From Chryseobacterium sp. RU37D (lineage in GTDB: Bacteria; Bacteroidota; Bacteroidia; Flavobacteriales; Weeksellaceae), in contig NZ_FTMM01000017.1 in the NCBI RefSeq assembly GCF_900156075.1, positions 1 through 64,000 of the forward strand: DNA of 64,000 bases, read 5' to 3'. The notes beneath the pieces were generated by a model that searched no databases, was not told the DNA's origin, and saw nothing but the letters and a program-made list of their open reading frames with translations. Positions 17,905 through 27,102 of the stretch are shown in pieces. Each line of letters begins with the position of its first letter. Position 1 is the stretch's first letter. Both the position numbers and the translations under genes were made by a program.

Positions 17905-18669
17905 TTAGAAAAACATTCCGCCGGAAACTTCAATTCTTTGAGCAGTAATCCATCTTGCATCTTCTGTACAAAGGAATGCCACAACTCCACCTATGTCATC
18001 AGGCAAACCAGCTCTTCCCAACGCAGTATTATTTGAAACCATCGCATTGGCATTTTTGTCGTCCCTTGTTCTTCCACCTCCAAAATCAGTTTCGATAGCT
18101 CCCGGGGCTACTGCGTTTACTTTAATTTTTCTTGGTCCCAATTCTTTCGCCATGTATTTACTCAACTGATCGATGGCAGCCTTCATAGAGCCGTAAACTG
18201 AAGATCCGGGCATTGCAAATCTCGCCAAACCTGAAGACAGATTGATGATGCCGCCATTATCGTTCATGAATGGTAAAAACTTCTGCGTTAAGAAAAATAC
18301 CCCTTTGAAATGAATGTCTACCATATCATCCAGCTGCTCTTCCGTAACATCAGGAATCGGCATATATAAAGCTGTCCCTGCGTTATTCACTAAGAAATCA
18401 ATGTTTCTGCTTCCTGTATTTTCTTCCAGATGGTCGCCCACCGTTTTTACGAAAGCATCAAAGCTTTTAACATCTTTTGTATCAAGCTGGTAGGCAATAG
18501 CTTTTCTTCCTAAAGCCTTAATTTCTTCAACTACTTTATCCGCTTCTTCTTTATTGCTTTTGTAAGTGATAATAACATCTAAACCTTTCTGAGCGATTTT
18601 TATGGCAGAGTTTTTTCCTAATCCGCGGCTTCCTCCTGTAACTAATGCAATTTTTGTTCTTGTTTCCAT
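17905..18669 (-). CDS. SDR family NAD(P)-dependent oxidoreductase
   Basis: A 254-residue classical short-chain dehydrogenase/reductase. The cofactor motif TGGSRGLGKNSA (about 11-22), NNAG near 90, the catalytic SSG and YGSMK (Tyr about 157), and the C-terminal W-containing GG segment are all present. The substrate cannot be read from the sequence. An AraC-type regulator gene lies 88 bp upstream on the same strand and may control it. Confidence 0.93.
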   Translation of the reverse strand: METRTKIALVTGGSRGLGKNSAIKIAQKGLDVIITYKSNKEEADKVVEEIKALGRKAIAYQLDTKDVKSFDAFVKTVGDHLEENTGSRNIDFLVNNAGTALYMPIPDVTEEQLDDMVDIHFKGVFFLTQKFLPFMNDNGGIINLSSGLARFAMPGSSVYGSMKAAIDQLSKYMAKELGPRKIKVNAVAPGAIETDFGGGRTRDDKNANAMVSNNTALGRAGLPDDIGGVVAFLCTEDARWITAQRIEVSGGMFF

Positions 18670-18757
18670 TTTTCTGTTTGTTTTTGACGAGACAAAGTTC
18701 AGAAAACTTCAAGATGTTGTATTTGCTTTAATCAAACTAAAATTTGCAAAATTCAAA

Positions 18758-19705
18758 TCATGAACGGAACTCTAAAGGAGCCAGCGAGGTTTTCTTTTTA
18801 AAAAAGTTGGAAAAATGAGCAATTTCCTCGAATCCTAAGGCATAAGCAATTTCGGAAACATTCCATTTTGTTTGTTTTAAAAGAATTTTAGCCTCCTGAA
18901 TTACCCTTTCAGCAATGATTTCGGTGGTTGTTTTACCGGTGCTTTCCTTTAATTTTTTGTTTAAATAATTCACATGAACTGCCAGTCGGTCGGCATAATC
19001 TTTTGCGGTTTTCAACTGCAATCTCTGATCTGAACTTTCGATAGGAAACTGCCTTTCCAACAGCTCAATAAACAACGAAACTACCCGCAAAGAAGTATCA
19101 CTTGAGGTGGATAATTTTGAAGCGGGCTGCAGTTTCTGGCCATAATGAATCAGTTCTAAAACATAGTTCCTGATCAAATCGTATTTAAAAATATAATCCG
19201 AGTTTATTTCTTTTTTAACCTTAGAATACAGCTGTTCGATTTCATTTGCTAATTCATCATCAATCTCAAAAATCGGAACATTTCCCGGTTGAAATATCGG
19301 CAGGTCTTCCAGCGTATTATGCGATTTATTCTTAAGCATAAAATCTTCTGTAAAAACACAAAAACTCCCCGACTGATGCGGATCTTGCGGAACCCAGTGG
19401 TAAGGAACTTTAGGTGTCGCGAACAGTAAAGCATTTTGCTTTATCTGAATAGTTTTATCTGCATATTCTGCCCTGTTTTTCCCTCTGATCAGACTAATTT
19501 TGTAATATTTTCTCCTGTTGTAGGGCATTTCGGAGGTTAGTTTCATTTTTTCAATCGTTTGGGCAATATCAAAAACGTTGAAATGGCCAATATCTTTGTG
19601 AAGGCCTTTCGGGAAAATACTTTCGATATCTTTACCTAATTTTTGAGTCATTTCACGGTAAAAATCATCAAGAGATGTGTATGAAGTGTGAGCCATCTTT
19701 TCCAT
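18758..19705 (-). CDS. AraC family transcriptional regulator
   Basis: A 315-residue regulator with a cupin-like sensor region in the N-terminal two thirds and two helix-turn-helix motifs at the C-terminus (KTTTEIIAERVIQEAKILL and NVSEIAYALGFEEIAHFSNFFKK). A second in-frame ATG three codons downstream is an alternative start. A TACATTTG box lies about 20 bp upstream. It precedes the SDR gene on the same strand; regulation of that gene is inferred from position. Confidence 0.92.
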   Translation of the reverse strand: MEKMAHTSYTSLDDFYREMTQKLGKDIESIFPKGLHKDIGHFNVFDIAQTIEKMKLTSEMPYNRRKYYKISLIRGKNRAEYADKTIQIKQNALLFATPKVPYHWVPQDPHQSGSFCVFTEDFMLKNKSHNTLEDLPIFQPGNVPIFEIDDELANEIEQLYSKVKKEINSDYIFKYDLIRNYVLELIHYGQKLQPASKLSTSSDTSLRVVSLFIELLERQFPIESSDQRLQLKTAKDYADRLAVHVNYLNKKLKESTGKTTTEIIAERVIQEAKILLKQTKWNVSEIAYALGFEEIAHFSNFFKKKTSLAPLEFRS

Positions 19706-19753
19706 GATTGATAATTTGTAAAAATCAAATGTACGAATAATTGAAATTACTTA

Positions 19754-20830
19754 TTAGGAAACCGTTTGCCCAACAACCGTAATCTCCCATTTCCCGTTTT
19801 TATACTCTGCGGCAATGCTGGTAGAAGAACCACTACCCCATTTATAAAGATAGAATCTTTCCGGAAAATCTTTATTTCTCCTGATTTTGGAAATCCCAAA
19901 ATTAAATACATCGGTCACCTTAATATAATCGGTTTGTTTATTTTCATCTTCAGAAGCAAATAAAACTCTGTAACTATTAGGATTTATATTATGAAAATAA
20001 TAGCAATCGCTTTTAAAAACTTCAAAGTAATAAGGCATTTTTTTGAAATCTATTGTCACTGCATATTCTGGTAGCAATCTTTCGTAAAGCTCTGTAAATT
20101 TATTGTTCTCTGATTTAAACATAGGATTCAAATCTTCAAAATCATTAATCCCATCGCAATCAGAATCTTTTTTATTAGGATTTAAACCAAAGCTTTTTTC
20201 AAAAATATCATTATATCCATCATGATCAGTGTCTTTCATTAAGTCTTTTACATTGATTTTAAATAATTTACCTTCATCAATTGCAGAATAATCATCATGA
20301 CCGGGAAGCCCGGGAACTTTGATAATTTTCACCAAACTTCCTTCAACCTGCAAAAATCCATCTTTGATAATTGGATTTTCCTGTATTTCATTCAAATAAT
20401 AATGACTAAAACTTAATCCTAAAAAATAAGCAAACGGTTTATTATTTTCTATTTTTAATAACCAATATCCTAAATTATTCCTTCCTAATGAATATAAAAC
20501 ATTTCCTGTCTGTTGCTTTGCAAAACACATAAACTGTTCGAAAAACAAGCCTTTGAAAGCTTTTAATTCCTGATCATGAATTTTTATTTTACCTTCATAA
20601 TTGTTCCATTTATAATTATGAACATATAAGCTGTCTTCTTTAAACTTTCTGAATTCTTTAAGGTCTATTATTTCAAGATATGCGGGTTTATCATTAATAA
20701 TTTCCTTTGCTGTTAACGGAACTTTTTCCACATATTCAGATTCCTTTTCCTTGTCTATAAAACAATTCTCTTCAACATTTTTTGAACAAGAAAAAAACAA
20801 AATAAAAATAAAAAAGTATAAAATCTTCAT
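19754..20830 (-). CDS. Lipoprotein with thrombospondin type-3-like repeats
   Basis: A 358-residue predicted outer-membrane or periplasmic lipoprotein: a short hydrophobic leader ends in a lipobox (LFFSC, Cys about 15). Around residues 198-238 two Asp-rich calcium-binding motifs (DTDHDGYNDIFE and DSDCDGINDFED) match thrombospondin type-3 repeats. I do not recognise the flanking regions. The upstream ychF gene is on the same strand but separated by a terminator, so this is probably a single-gene unit. Confidence 0.82.
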   Translation of the reverse strand: MKILYFFIFILFFSCSKNVEENCFIDKEKESEYVEKVPLTAKEIINDKPAYLEIIDLKEFRKFKEDSLYVHNYKWNNYEGKIKIHDQELKAFKGLFFEQFMCFAKQQTGNVLYSLGRNNLGYWLLKIENNKPFAYFLGLSFSHYYLNEIQENPIIKDGFLQVEGSLVKIIKVPGLPGHDDYSAIDEGKLFKINVKDLMKDTDHDGYNDIFEKSFGLNPNKKDSDCDGINDFEDLNPMFKSENNKFTELYERLLPEYAVTIDFKKMPYYFEVFKSDCYYFHNINPNSYRVLFASEDENKQTDYIKVTDVFNFGISKIRRNKDFPERFYLYKWGSGSSTSIAAEYKNGKWEITVVGQTVS

Positions 20831-20857
20831 AAATTAAAAGTTTTCACACACGAATGC

Positions 20858-20894
20858 AAAAAACGCTCCCAAAAATACATTGGAAACGTTTTTC
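20858..20894 (-). terminator. Terminator after ychF
   Basis: An imperfect hairpin with AAAACG/CGTTTT ends and a T-rich tail on the minus strand lies about 25 bp after the ychF stop. Confidence 0.5.
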
Positions 20895-20918
20895 ATTATA
20901 ACTAACTTTAATATTTTC

Positions 20919-22010
20919 TTATACGTTGAATCTGAAGTGCATGATGTCACCATCCTTCACCACATATTCTTTTCCTTCTACAGAAAGCTTTCCGGCTTCT
21001 TTTACTTTTACTTCTGAGCCATAGTTTATATAATCATCATATTTGATTACCTCAGCACGGATAAACCCTTTTTCGAAATCTGTGTGGATTACCCCGGCAG
21101 CCTGTGGTGCTGTCCATCCCTGGCCAATTGTCCATGCTCTTACCTCTTTCACACCTGCCGTGAAATAAGTCTGAAGCTTCAACAAATCATATGCTTTTCT
21201 GATCAGACGGTTTACACCAGGTTCTGTAAGGCCAAGCTCTTCAAGGAATATTTCTCTTTCCTCATAAGTTTCTAATTCGTTGATATCAGCTTCGATCTGA
21301 GCTGCAAGAACTACAACTTCCGCTCCTTCATTTTTAGCCATTTCCTCAATCTTTCTGATCCATTCGTTTCCGTTTTTGATTGAATTTTCATCGACGTTAC
21401 AAACGTAAAGTACAGGCTTATTTGTCAACAACTGAACATCCCCTATAATAGATTTTGTAAGATCATCTGTAGCAAATTCCCTTGCATTTTTACCATCTTC
21501 AAGGAATTTTTGAAGGCTTTGAAGCGTTTCATACGTTAAAACATCTTCTTTTTTACCAGATTTGATGAACTTTTTTGCTTTTTCCACTGCTTTTCCTACA
21601 GTTTCCAAATCCTTCAGCTGAAGTTCAATATCAATAATTTCTTTATCTCTTAACGGGTCTACCGAACCTTCTACGTGAATGATATTTCCGTTGTCAAAAC
21701 ATCTTAAAACATGGATAATTGCCTCACATTCACGGATATTAGCAAGAAACTGGTTTCCTAAACCTTCCCCTTTGCTTGCTCCTTTTACAAGTCCTGCAAT
21801 ATCAACGATTTCTACCACTGCTGGCAAAACTCTTTCCGGCTTTACCAGTTTTTCCAATTCAAAAAGCCTGTGATCCGGTACGGAAACGGTTCCCAAATTG
21901 GGCTCGATGGTACAGAAAGGATAGTTCGCTGACTGGGCTTTTGCATTGCTCAGACAGTTAAAAAGAGTTGATTTACCTACGTTTGGTAAGCCTACGATTC
22001 CACATTTCAT
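20919..22010 (-). CDS. ychF: Redox-regulated ATPase YchF (Obg-like)
   Basis: A 363-residue P-loop protein. The G1 motif GLPNVGKSTLFN sits at the N-terminus and DIAGLVKGASKGEGLGN is the switch II region. A coiled-coil insertion lies in the middle and a TGS domain at the C-terminus, ending in HFRFNV as is usual for YchF. The family binds ATP in preference to GTP and associates with ribosomes. A TATCTTTG box 120 bp upstream may be its promoter. Confidence 0.96.
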   Translation of the reverse strand: MKCGIVGLPNVGKSTLFNCLSNAKAQSANYPFCTIEPNLGTVSVPDHRLFELEKLVKPERVLPAVVEIVDIAGLVKGASKGEGLGNQFLANIRECEAIIHVLRCFDNGNIIHVEGSVDPLRDKEIIDIELQLKDLETVGKAVEKAKKFIKSGKKEDVLTYETLQSLQKFLEDGKNAREFATDDLTKSIIGDVQLLTNKPVLYVCNVDENSIKNGNEWIRKIEEMAKNEGAEVVVLAAQIEADINELETYEEREIFLEELGLTEPGVNRLIRKAYDLLKLQTYFTAGVKEVRAWTIGQGWTAPQAAGVIHTDFEKGFIRAEVIKYDDYINYGSEVKVKEAGKLSVEGKEYVVKDGDIMHFRFNV

Positions 22011-22020
22011 AACGTTACAT

Positions 22021-22078
22021 TCAAAGTTTAAGGTTTAAAATTCAAGGTTTCGCGTTTAGAGTTTAAGGCTTACAGTTA
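22021..22078. repeat. Degenerate AAGGTTTAAA-type tandem repeat
   Basis: Several imperfect copies of a GTTTAAGG-like unit follow one another just upstream of ychF (GTTTAAGG, TTCAAGG, GTTTAGAG, GTTTAAGG). This is low-complexity sequence with no evident function. Confidence 0.35.
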
Positions 22079-22163
22079 TATTGAACGATTAACTTAAACT
22101 CGGAACCACAATCTTTGAATTATGAGTGTGCAAAGATAGTGATTTTGGGCTGAGTTTCATAAT

Positions 22164-22194
22164 AAAAATCTGCCAATAAAATTGACAGATTTTA
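22164..22194 (-). terminator. Terminator after the ferritin gene
   Basis: AAAATCTG(T)CAAT pairs with ATTGGCAGATTTT around a short loop on the minus strand, followed by T-rich sequence, 28 bp past the ferritin stop codon. Confidence 0.7.
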
Positions 22195-22221
22195 ATAAAT
22201 TTTGATCCCAATGATCTTCTT

Positions 22222-22773
22222 TTATGGTTTTTCACCAGTCGCTTCCTGAGCAAGAGGGGCATCGTTCGGTGTTTCCTGTAATGTTTTATCCAAAGTAAAT
22301 AAAGATTCGTCAGTAGCTCTGTCTCCTCCGGCAATTTTCAATTTATCAATAAGGTTCTTAGCCAGTGTTTCTTCCTCGATCTGCTCCTGAACAAACCATT
22401 GCATAAAATTCCAGGTGGCCCAATCTTTTTCTTCCATCGATAGGTCTACCAGCCTGTAAATAGATGTTGTATTATCTACTTCATGCTTAAAAACACCATC
22501 AAAACATTCCGTTAAAGATTCTGGATCTGCAGGCGGAGCTGGTATTGCATCTATTTTTGGTTTTCCTCCTCTGTTCAGAATATATTCCATGAATTTAATA
22601 GAATGATTTCTCTCTTCCTGAGCATGTCTGTAAAGGAAATTTGCGATTCCCTGATAGCCTTTATCATCTGCCCAAATCCCGTAAGATAAGAAAACGTGTG
22701 ATGCATGAATTTCTTTATTCATCTGATCACTAAGCGCTTTTTCCATTGCATTGGAAAGTCTTTTAGTATTCAT
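22222..22773 (-). CDS. ftnA: Ferritin (non-haem iron storage protein)
   Basis: A 183-residue four-helix-bundle ferritin. Di-iron ligand regions are visible as NKEIHASHVFLSYG (helix A), HAQEERNHSIKFMEYI (helix B) and FVQEQIEEE (helix C). Family members oxidise Fe(II) and store it as a mineral in 24-mer shells. The C-terminal 15 or so residues form a Pro/Glu-rich tail beyond the core. It is a single gene on the minus strand with its own terminator. Confidence 0.95.
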   Translation of the reverse strand: MNTKRLSNAMEKALSDQMNKEIHASHVFLSYGIWADDKGYQGIANFLYRHAQEERNHSIKFMEYILNRGGKPKIDAIPAPPADPESLTECFDGVFKHEVDNTTSIYRLVDLSMEEKDWATWNFMQWFVQEQIEEETLAKNLIDKLKIAGGDRATDESLFTLDKTLQETPNDAPLAQEATGEKP

Positions 22774-23214
22774 AATTCATATTTTTTAGTGATTATGGAA
22801 TTATGGATGCAAAAATGATTCCGAGAAGTTTTTTTTAAATCAATTTAAATTTTGAAATTTATAATTTATTGAAACACTTTATTTTATACTAATAATTTAT
22901 AGTTATTCTAAACTTTATTTTATAGAAATCTTGAAGCTTTGATTGTTACAAACATTTTTTTAATTATTTAACTTAAGTTCGGGATAAGAAACAGAACGAA
23001 AACGCTCTTCAAGTTGCTGATAATGAAAATAATATAATTACAATGTCAGTGTTTAGCCTTTCATTTTCTAAAAATTTTGTGAAAACGAATTCAATATTTT
23101 TATTCACATTGATTTTTATGCTGAAAATTAATAAAATAAACTAAGAGATAATAGTACTCAATTTAAGCAATTGATTTATTGATGTTAACTTAAAATCCTT
23201 AACCCGAATTCAGG
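22774..23214. other. Gene-free AT-rich gap
   Basis: 441 bp with no open frame of protein-like composition on either strand. A small AACCTGAATTC-type hairpin at its right edge (around 23200-23217) may act as the terminator of the GHL10 gene. Otherwise nothing is recognisable. Confidence 0.6.
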
Positions 23215-24831
23215 TTATTTTACTTTTTTAGCAATATAATCACTCTCGTTTCCGAGCCTGTCTATAGCTTTAATAGCGATTGCATTTAAAGTTTTTCCAT
23301 CTTTAAACTTCGGAATATCTTTTGAAAGCTGGTCTAGGGTAAGGATTTCGGTTTCCCAAACGCTGTTGTACTGGGCGAAAAGCACCCATTGAAAAACATC
23401 AGCCATATTTTTGATACTCCAATTCGTTTTTGCAAAACTTCCGTTATCATTTATAAATAAATTTGGAATTTGTAAAGGGACAGCCTTTAGCCATGGGGTT
23501 TTCGGAACCAAAGCTTTTTCTTTGTATGGCCCGTTTTTCAAAGTCGGAAGCATATTTGAGTTTTTGATAAGACCTGCAATACTCCAGTGAATTTCTCCGG
23601 AATTTTTTCCTAAAACTTCCCTTGTAATTTCAATTTGATTTTTAATTTCCGATGGTCTGTCAGACACTTTTATTTCGACAGTGTTTAATCCAGGCCAAAG
23701 ATGGCGCTTCATGATGTTTTCTGACTGCCACCAGCTTAGCAATGCTTGAAATCCCTGACCTTTAGAGTCAATCGGCCAATATAACTGTGGTGAAAAATAG
23801 TCTACCCAGCCATTATTTAACCATAATTTAGCATCAGCGTACAATTCATCAAACTGCGAAGAGCCTACAACACCCTCAGGGTAACCAGGTTTCCATATTC
23901 CGAATGGACTAATCCCAAATTGAACATAATTTTTCTCAGCATGAATTTCTTTATAGATTCTTTCAACAAATTTATTAACATTATCTCTTCTCCAATCGGC
24001 TCTTGTGAGAGTTCCCCCGTTTCTTACATATTCGTTCCAAGTTGCATTATCTGGAAAGTCTGCCCCTTTATTATAGGTAGCATAAGGGTAAAAATAATCA
24101 TCAAAGTGAACAGCATCAATATCATATCTTTTCACAATATCCTTTACCACATTAGAAACATGTCCCTGTGTTTTAGGGTTTGCAGGATCAAACCAATACA
24201 TCCCGTTTTTTAATCTTACAACTATATCTGAAAGTTTATTTACCATAGACAAATTATTGACAGAACCTCCATTTGTATGATGAGCACGATAAGGATTCAG
24301 CCATATATGAAGCCCCAGCCCCCTTTTGTGAGCTTCTTCTATCCAGAACTGCAATGATGGATCATAATTTGGATATGGAGCTTTTCCTGTTTCCCCCGTT
24401 AAGAAATACGACCAGGGCTCAATATTGCTGGTGTATAAAGCATCTGCAGAAGGTCTTACTTGGAAAATAACCGCATTGAAATTGTTGTTTTTCAAAATAT
24501 CAAGCATATTGACAGCTTCAGCTTTCTGCTGATCAACTGTTAAATCAGGTCTTGAAGGCCAGTTTATATTGGCAACGCTGGCAATCCAGGCACCACGGAA
24601 TTCTCTTCTGATCTCAGGAAGACTGGTTCTGAATGTTTCCTCTGCAGCAGGGATATTTATAGTTTTTGTTTTGGTGATATTTTTATTTTCTTTAACTGTA
24701 CCGACGGAAGTTTTTGCCGGAGCTTTTGGCTGTACAGGCTTCGGCTGCGTTCCGTTCTGAACTGAGCAGGAAACTGCTGATACTGCTAACAGGCTTGCCA
24801 ATACGCTTATTTTAAGGGGTTGAAGATTCAT
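23215..24831 (-). CDS. GHL10 family (DUF187) glycoside hydrolase-like lipoprotein
   Basis: A 538-residue lipoprotein: leader with lipobox (VSAVSC, Cys about 22), a Pro/Lys/Thr-rich linker (to about 75), then a TIM-barrel domain of the GHL10 type (EFRGAWIASVANINWPSRPD, GLGLHIWLNPYRAH, IDAVHFDDYFYP, FGISPFGIW). The C-terminal 80 residues form a small strand-rich domain. Such proteins are surface or periplasmic and are thought to act on glycans, possibly peptidoglycan-related; the substrate is unknown. It stands alone. Confidence 0.9.
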   Translation of the reverse strand: MNLQPLKISVLASLLAVSAVSCSVQNGTQPKPVQPKAPAKTSVGTVKENKNITKTKTINIPAAEETFRTSLPEIRREFRGAWIASVANINWPSRPDLTVDQQKAEAVNMLDILKNNNFNAVIFQVRPSADALYTSNIEPWSYFLTGETGKAPYPNYDPSLQFWIEEAHKRGLGLHIWLNPYRAHHTNGGSVNNLSMVNKLSDIVVRLKNGMYWFDPANPKTQGHVSNVVKDIVKRYDIDAVHFDDYFYPYATYNKGADFPDNATWNEYVRNGGTLTRADWRRDNVNKFVERIYKEIHAEKNYVQFGISPFGIWKPGYPEGVVGSSQFDELYADAKLWLNNGWVDYFSPQLYWPIDSKGQGFQALLSWWQSENIMKRHLWPGLNTVEIKVSDRPSEIKNQIEITREVLGKNSGEIHWSIAGLIKNSNMLPTLKNGPYKEKALVPKTPWLKAVPLQIPNLFINDNGSFAKTNWSIKNMADVFQWVLFAQYNSVWETEILTLDQLSKDIPKFKDGKTLNAIAIKAIDRLGNESDYIAKKVK

Positions 24832-24926
24832 AAAGTCTGTGTATTAAACAAATATTTTTGAGATTTGTATTTTTTTGACCGACAAATTTACAATTTAATA
24901 ATTTATGCAAAATCAGGTTTACAATA

Positions 24927-24952
24927 AATAAAAAGAACCTCAAAAGAGGTTC
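24927..24952 (-). terminator. Terminator after the DUF1028 gene
   Basis: A perfect 7-bp hairpin (GAACCTC/GAGGTTC, 4-base loop) with TTTTTATTTATT after it on the minus strand. Confidence 0.75.
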
Positions 24953-25017
24953 CTGTCTGTCTTATGATGCTATTAAATGAAAAATTTTACCTTAAATATT
25001 AATTCAGATAATTTTTT

Positions 25018-26880
25018 TTAATGTTTAATAATAATTTTTTCTGAGATTTTATTATTCTCTTCATCTGAAACTACGACATACAATACTCCTTCAGGCAGAT
25101 TCTGAGCATCTATTTTTTCTCTCTGACTGTCCTGAGTTTTATTTACCGATTTAGCATACAGAAGAATATTATTCTGATTATAAACTGCAATATTTATTTT
25201 TTGATTCTTAAAATCGTTTAAGTCTATAAAAAATTCAGATTTTGCAGGGTTGGGAAACAATAATTTCGTTTTCTTCTCTTTTAAACCATTGTTAGCAGCC
25301 TTCAATGATGAATTACTTACAGAAGACTGTTTAGCCGCTGTTGTGCAAGCAGGTAACTGTATCCGGTTTGTTTTTATATCTACGACCAGGCTGATAAGAT
25401 TGGCAAGGAACTTATCATTATCATTTGTAACAACGTTCCCGGCACTGATTCCTCCCAATGAGGTAATCACGTCTGTATCGGAACAAAGTATATCTTTTGT
25501 AGCACAATCATATACAAGAACCGGCCGGTTTGAGTTATTAACAGCCAAAACTATTGCATTGGGAGGCATTTTGGAAAAATAGCCCTGAAGCCCGCCTCCC
25601 TGCTGGATACCTGTAATATTTCCAAAAGGTCCGCTGAATATTTTTTTACTGATTGGCTGATTAGCATTAACAGTATATTGTTTATTAGGATTAGAAGTTT
25701 CTGCGGTCACTCCGTAGCCCCATTTAGAGAAAAAGGAATTCCATTCGGCTCCGCTTTCGAATATAAAAGCGGTTTTATTATCTCCTAATGACCAGTTATA
25801 GGCTTCATTGATCTCACTGGCAGTAAAGCCAGAGGCTCCAAGAAGTGTTTTGCTGAAGCTTCCAATAAACAGCAGATCAGTAGAAAGATTATTAATTGCA
25901 GATTGAGTAATTGATCCCTGTGAGCTGAAAGCATCATTAATATTGACTTTAGCCTGAGTGTAGCCGTACATGCCGAAATTATCCGCATTTAAAACTTTAG
26001 CCCTGGAATCTACCATTCTGCTCCCGTTAAAAGTGTATCCGTTATCACCAGTGGGCTGCCTTATATTTATAATACTGGTAATATTGAGAACAGGAATATC
26101 CATTGGCGGAAGCCCTGCGTTTGCTCTTTTCCAGTTGATAAACATGGTATTAAGAATATCAACTGGTTCTTTACTTACACCGCAAGGGTTCATATACTGC
26201 AGCTCAAGAAATCCCTGATTAAAAGGATCATTAGGCTTTGCAACAGAAATATAAGCGACATATGAAGAGGTATTCACGGACAGACATCGGGAATCCGAGC
26301 CTGGTCTTTTAGCAGCAAGCAATGCCGCCATTAATTTATCCTCCAGCTCTCCGTGAGTATTAAGAAATGCGTTATAAGCATCATCCAAAACGGCCTTACT
26401 AATTAAAATATTACCGGCTATTGCAAAGTTTTGGCCATAACGATAATAATTCACATTTGCGTTTCCGTTTCCTGTAAAAGCAAAAGCATTAGGTGAATTT
26501 CCAAAGTTTACTCCCGTTCCGGGGTTTAAAGTGGCAGAAAGTATTTGAGACACATTGATATCCTTCTTATCTGCAAGATTAGCATTGATGACTTCAAAGG
26601 CATTATATCCTCCTAACAAATAATTTTTTGTATTAGGAAAAAATTGTAATATGGCTCCTGCCTGCGCATTAAAAGCGCCTTTCCCAGGAGCAACCATAGC
26701 GATCTTGTTCCTCAGATCATAATTACATATACAGGTAAAACCTGCGCTCCCTACCTTTCCTGTGGCCGGATCTGCCGCTACAATACTGAGGGTAGCCTGT
26801 ACTACGGTTGGTAACCATAAAAAAAACTGTAGTATAAACAATTTGTAATTGCTTAACAATCGACTCGAAAAATTTTTCAT
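25018..26880 (-). CDS. DUF1028 protein exported by the type IX system
   Basis: A protein of about 620 residues. A signal peptide of about 29 residues is followed directly by the DUF1028 N-terminus (TLSIVAADPATGKVGSAG), an Ntn-hydrolase-like fold. The middle part is Asn/Gly-rich with no clear domain. The last 80 residues (from LLFPNPAKSEFFIDL to KIIIKH) match a type A T9SS sorting domain, so it is probably secreted or surface-anchored. The ATG at 26880 is preferred because it gives a cleaner signal peptide; another in-frame ATG lies eight codons upstream (26904). Function unknown. Confidence 0.85.
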   Translation of the reverse strand: MKNFSSRLLSNYKLFILQFFLWLPTVVQATLSIVAADPATGKVGSAGFTCICNYDLRNKIAMVAPGKGAFNAQAGAILQFFPNTKNYLLGGYNAFEVINANLADKKDINVSQILSATLNPGTGVNFGNSPNAFAFTGNGNANVNYYRYGQNFAIAGNILISKAVLDDAYNAFLNTHGELEDKLMAALLAAKRPGSDSRCLSVNTSSYVAYISVAKPNDPFNQGFLELQYMNPCGVSKEPVDILNTMFINWKRANAGLPPMDIPVLNITSIINIRQPTGDNGYTFNGSRMVDSRAKVLNADNFGMYGYTQAKVNINDAFSSQGSITQSAINNLSTDLLFIGSFSKTLLGASGFTASEINEAYNWSLGDNKTAFIFESGAEWNSFFSKWGYGVTAETSNPNKQYTVNANQPISKKIFSGPFGNITGIQQGGGLQGYFSKMPPNAIVLAVNNSNRPVLVYDCATKDILCSDTDVITSLGGISAGNVVTNDNDKFLANLISLVVDIKTNRIQLPACTTAAKQSSVSNSSLKAANNGLKEKKTKLLFPNPAKSEFFIDLNDFKNQKINIAVYNQNNILLYAKSVNKTQDSQREKIDAQNLPEGVLYVVVSDEENNKISEKIIIKH

Positions 26881-27045
26881 AATTGTGAAATTTGGTATAT
26901 TCATATATTGATTTGGACAATATCTGAATTAAAAGTTTGGTGTAAATTCTATTATGCAATAGCATTTTGACTGTATAAATATACGAAAGGAAACGATAAA
27001 AACTCACAATTAGCTGGTATTTAACATTTTACATTTATTTTAAAA

Positions 27046-27076
27046 ACAAAAAAGCTTCGAAATAATCGAAGCTTTT
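27046..27076 (-). terminator. Terminator after typA
   Basis: A perfect 9-bp hairpin (AAGCTTCGA/TCGAAGCTT, 5-base loop) followed on the minus strand by a T run, 27 bp after the typA stop. Confidence 0.8.
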
Positions 27077-27102
27077 CATTATATTTATAATATTCTAGAA
27101 AA

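Noticed and set aside
22089..22334. Minus-strand open frame overlapping the end of the ferritin gene
   Set aside because: It is out of frame with the ferritin gene and covers its terminator; composition is not protein-like.
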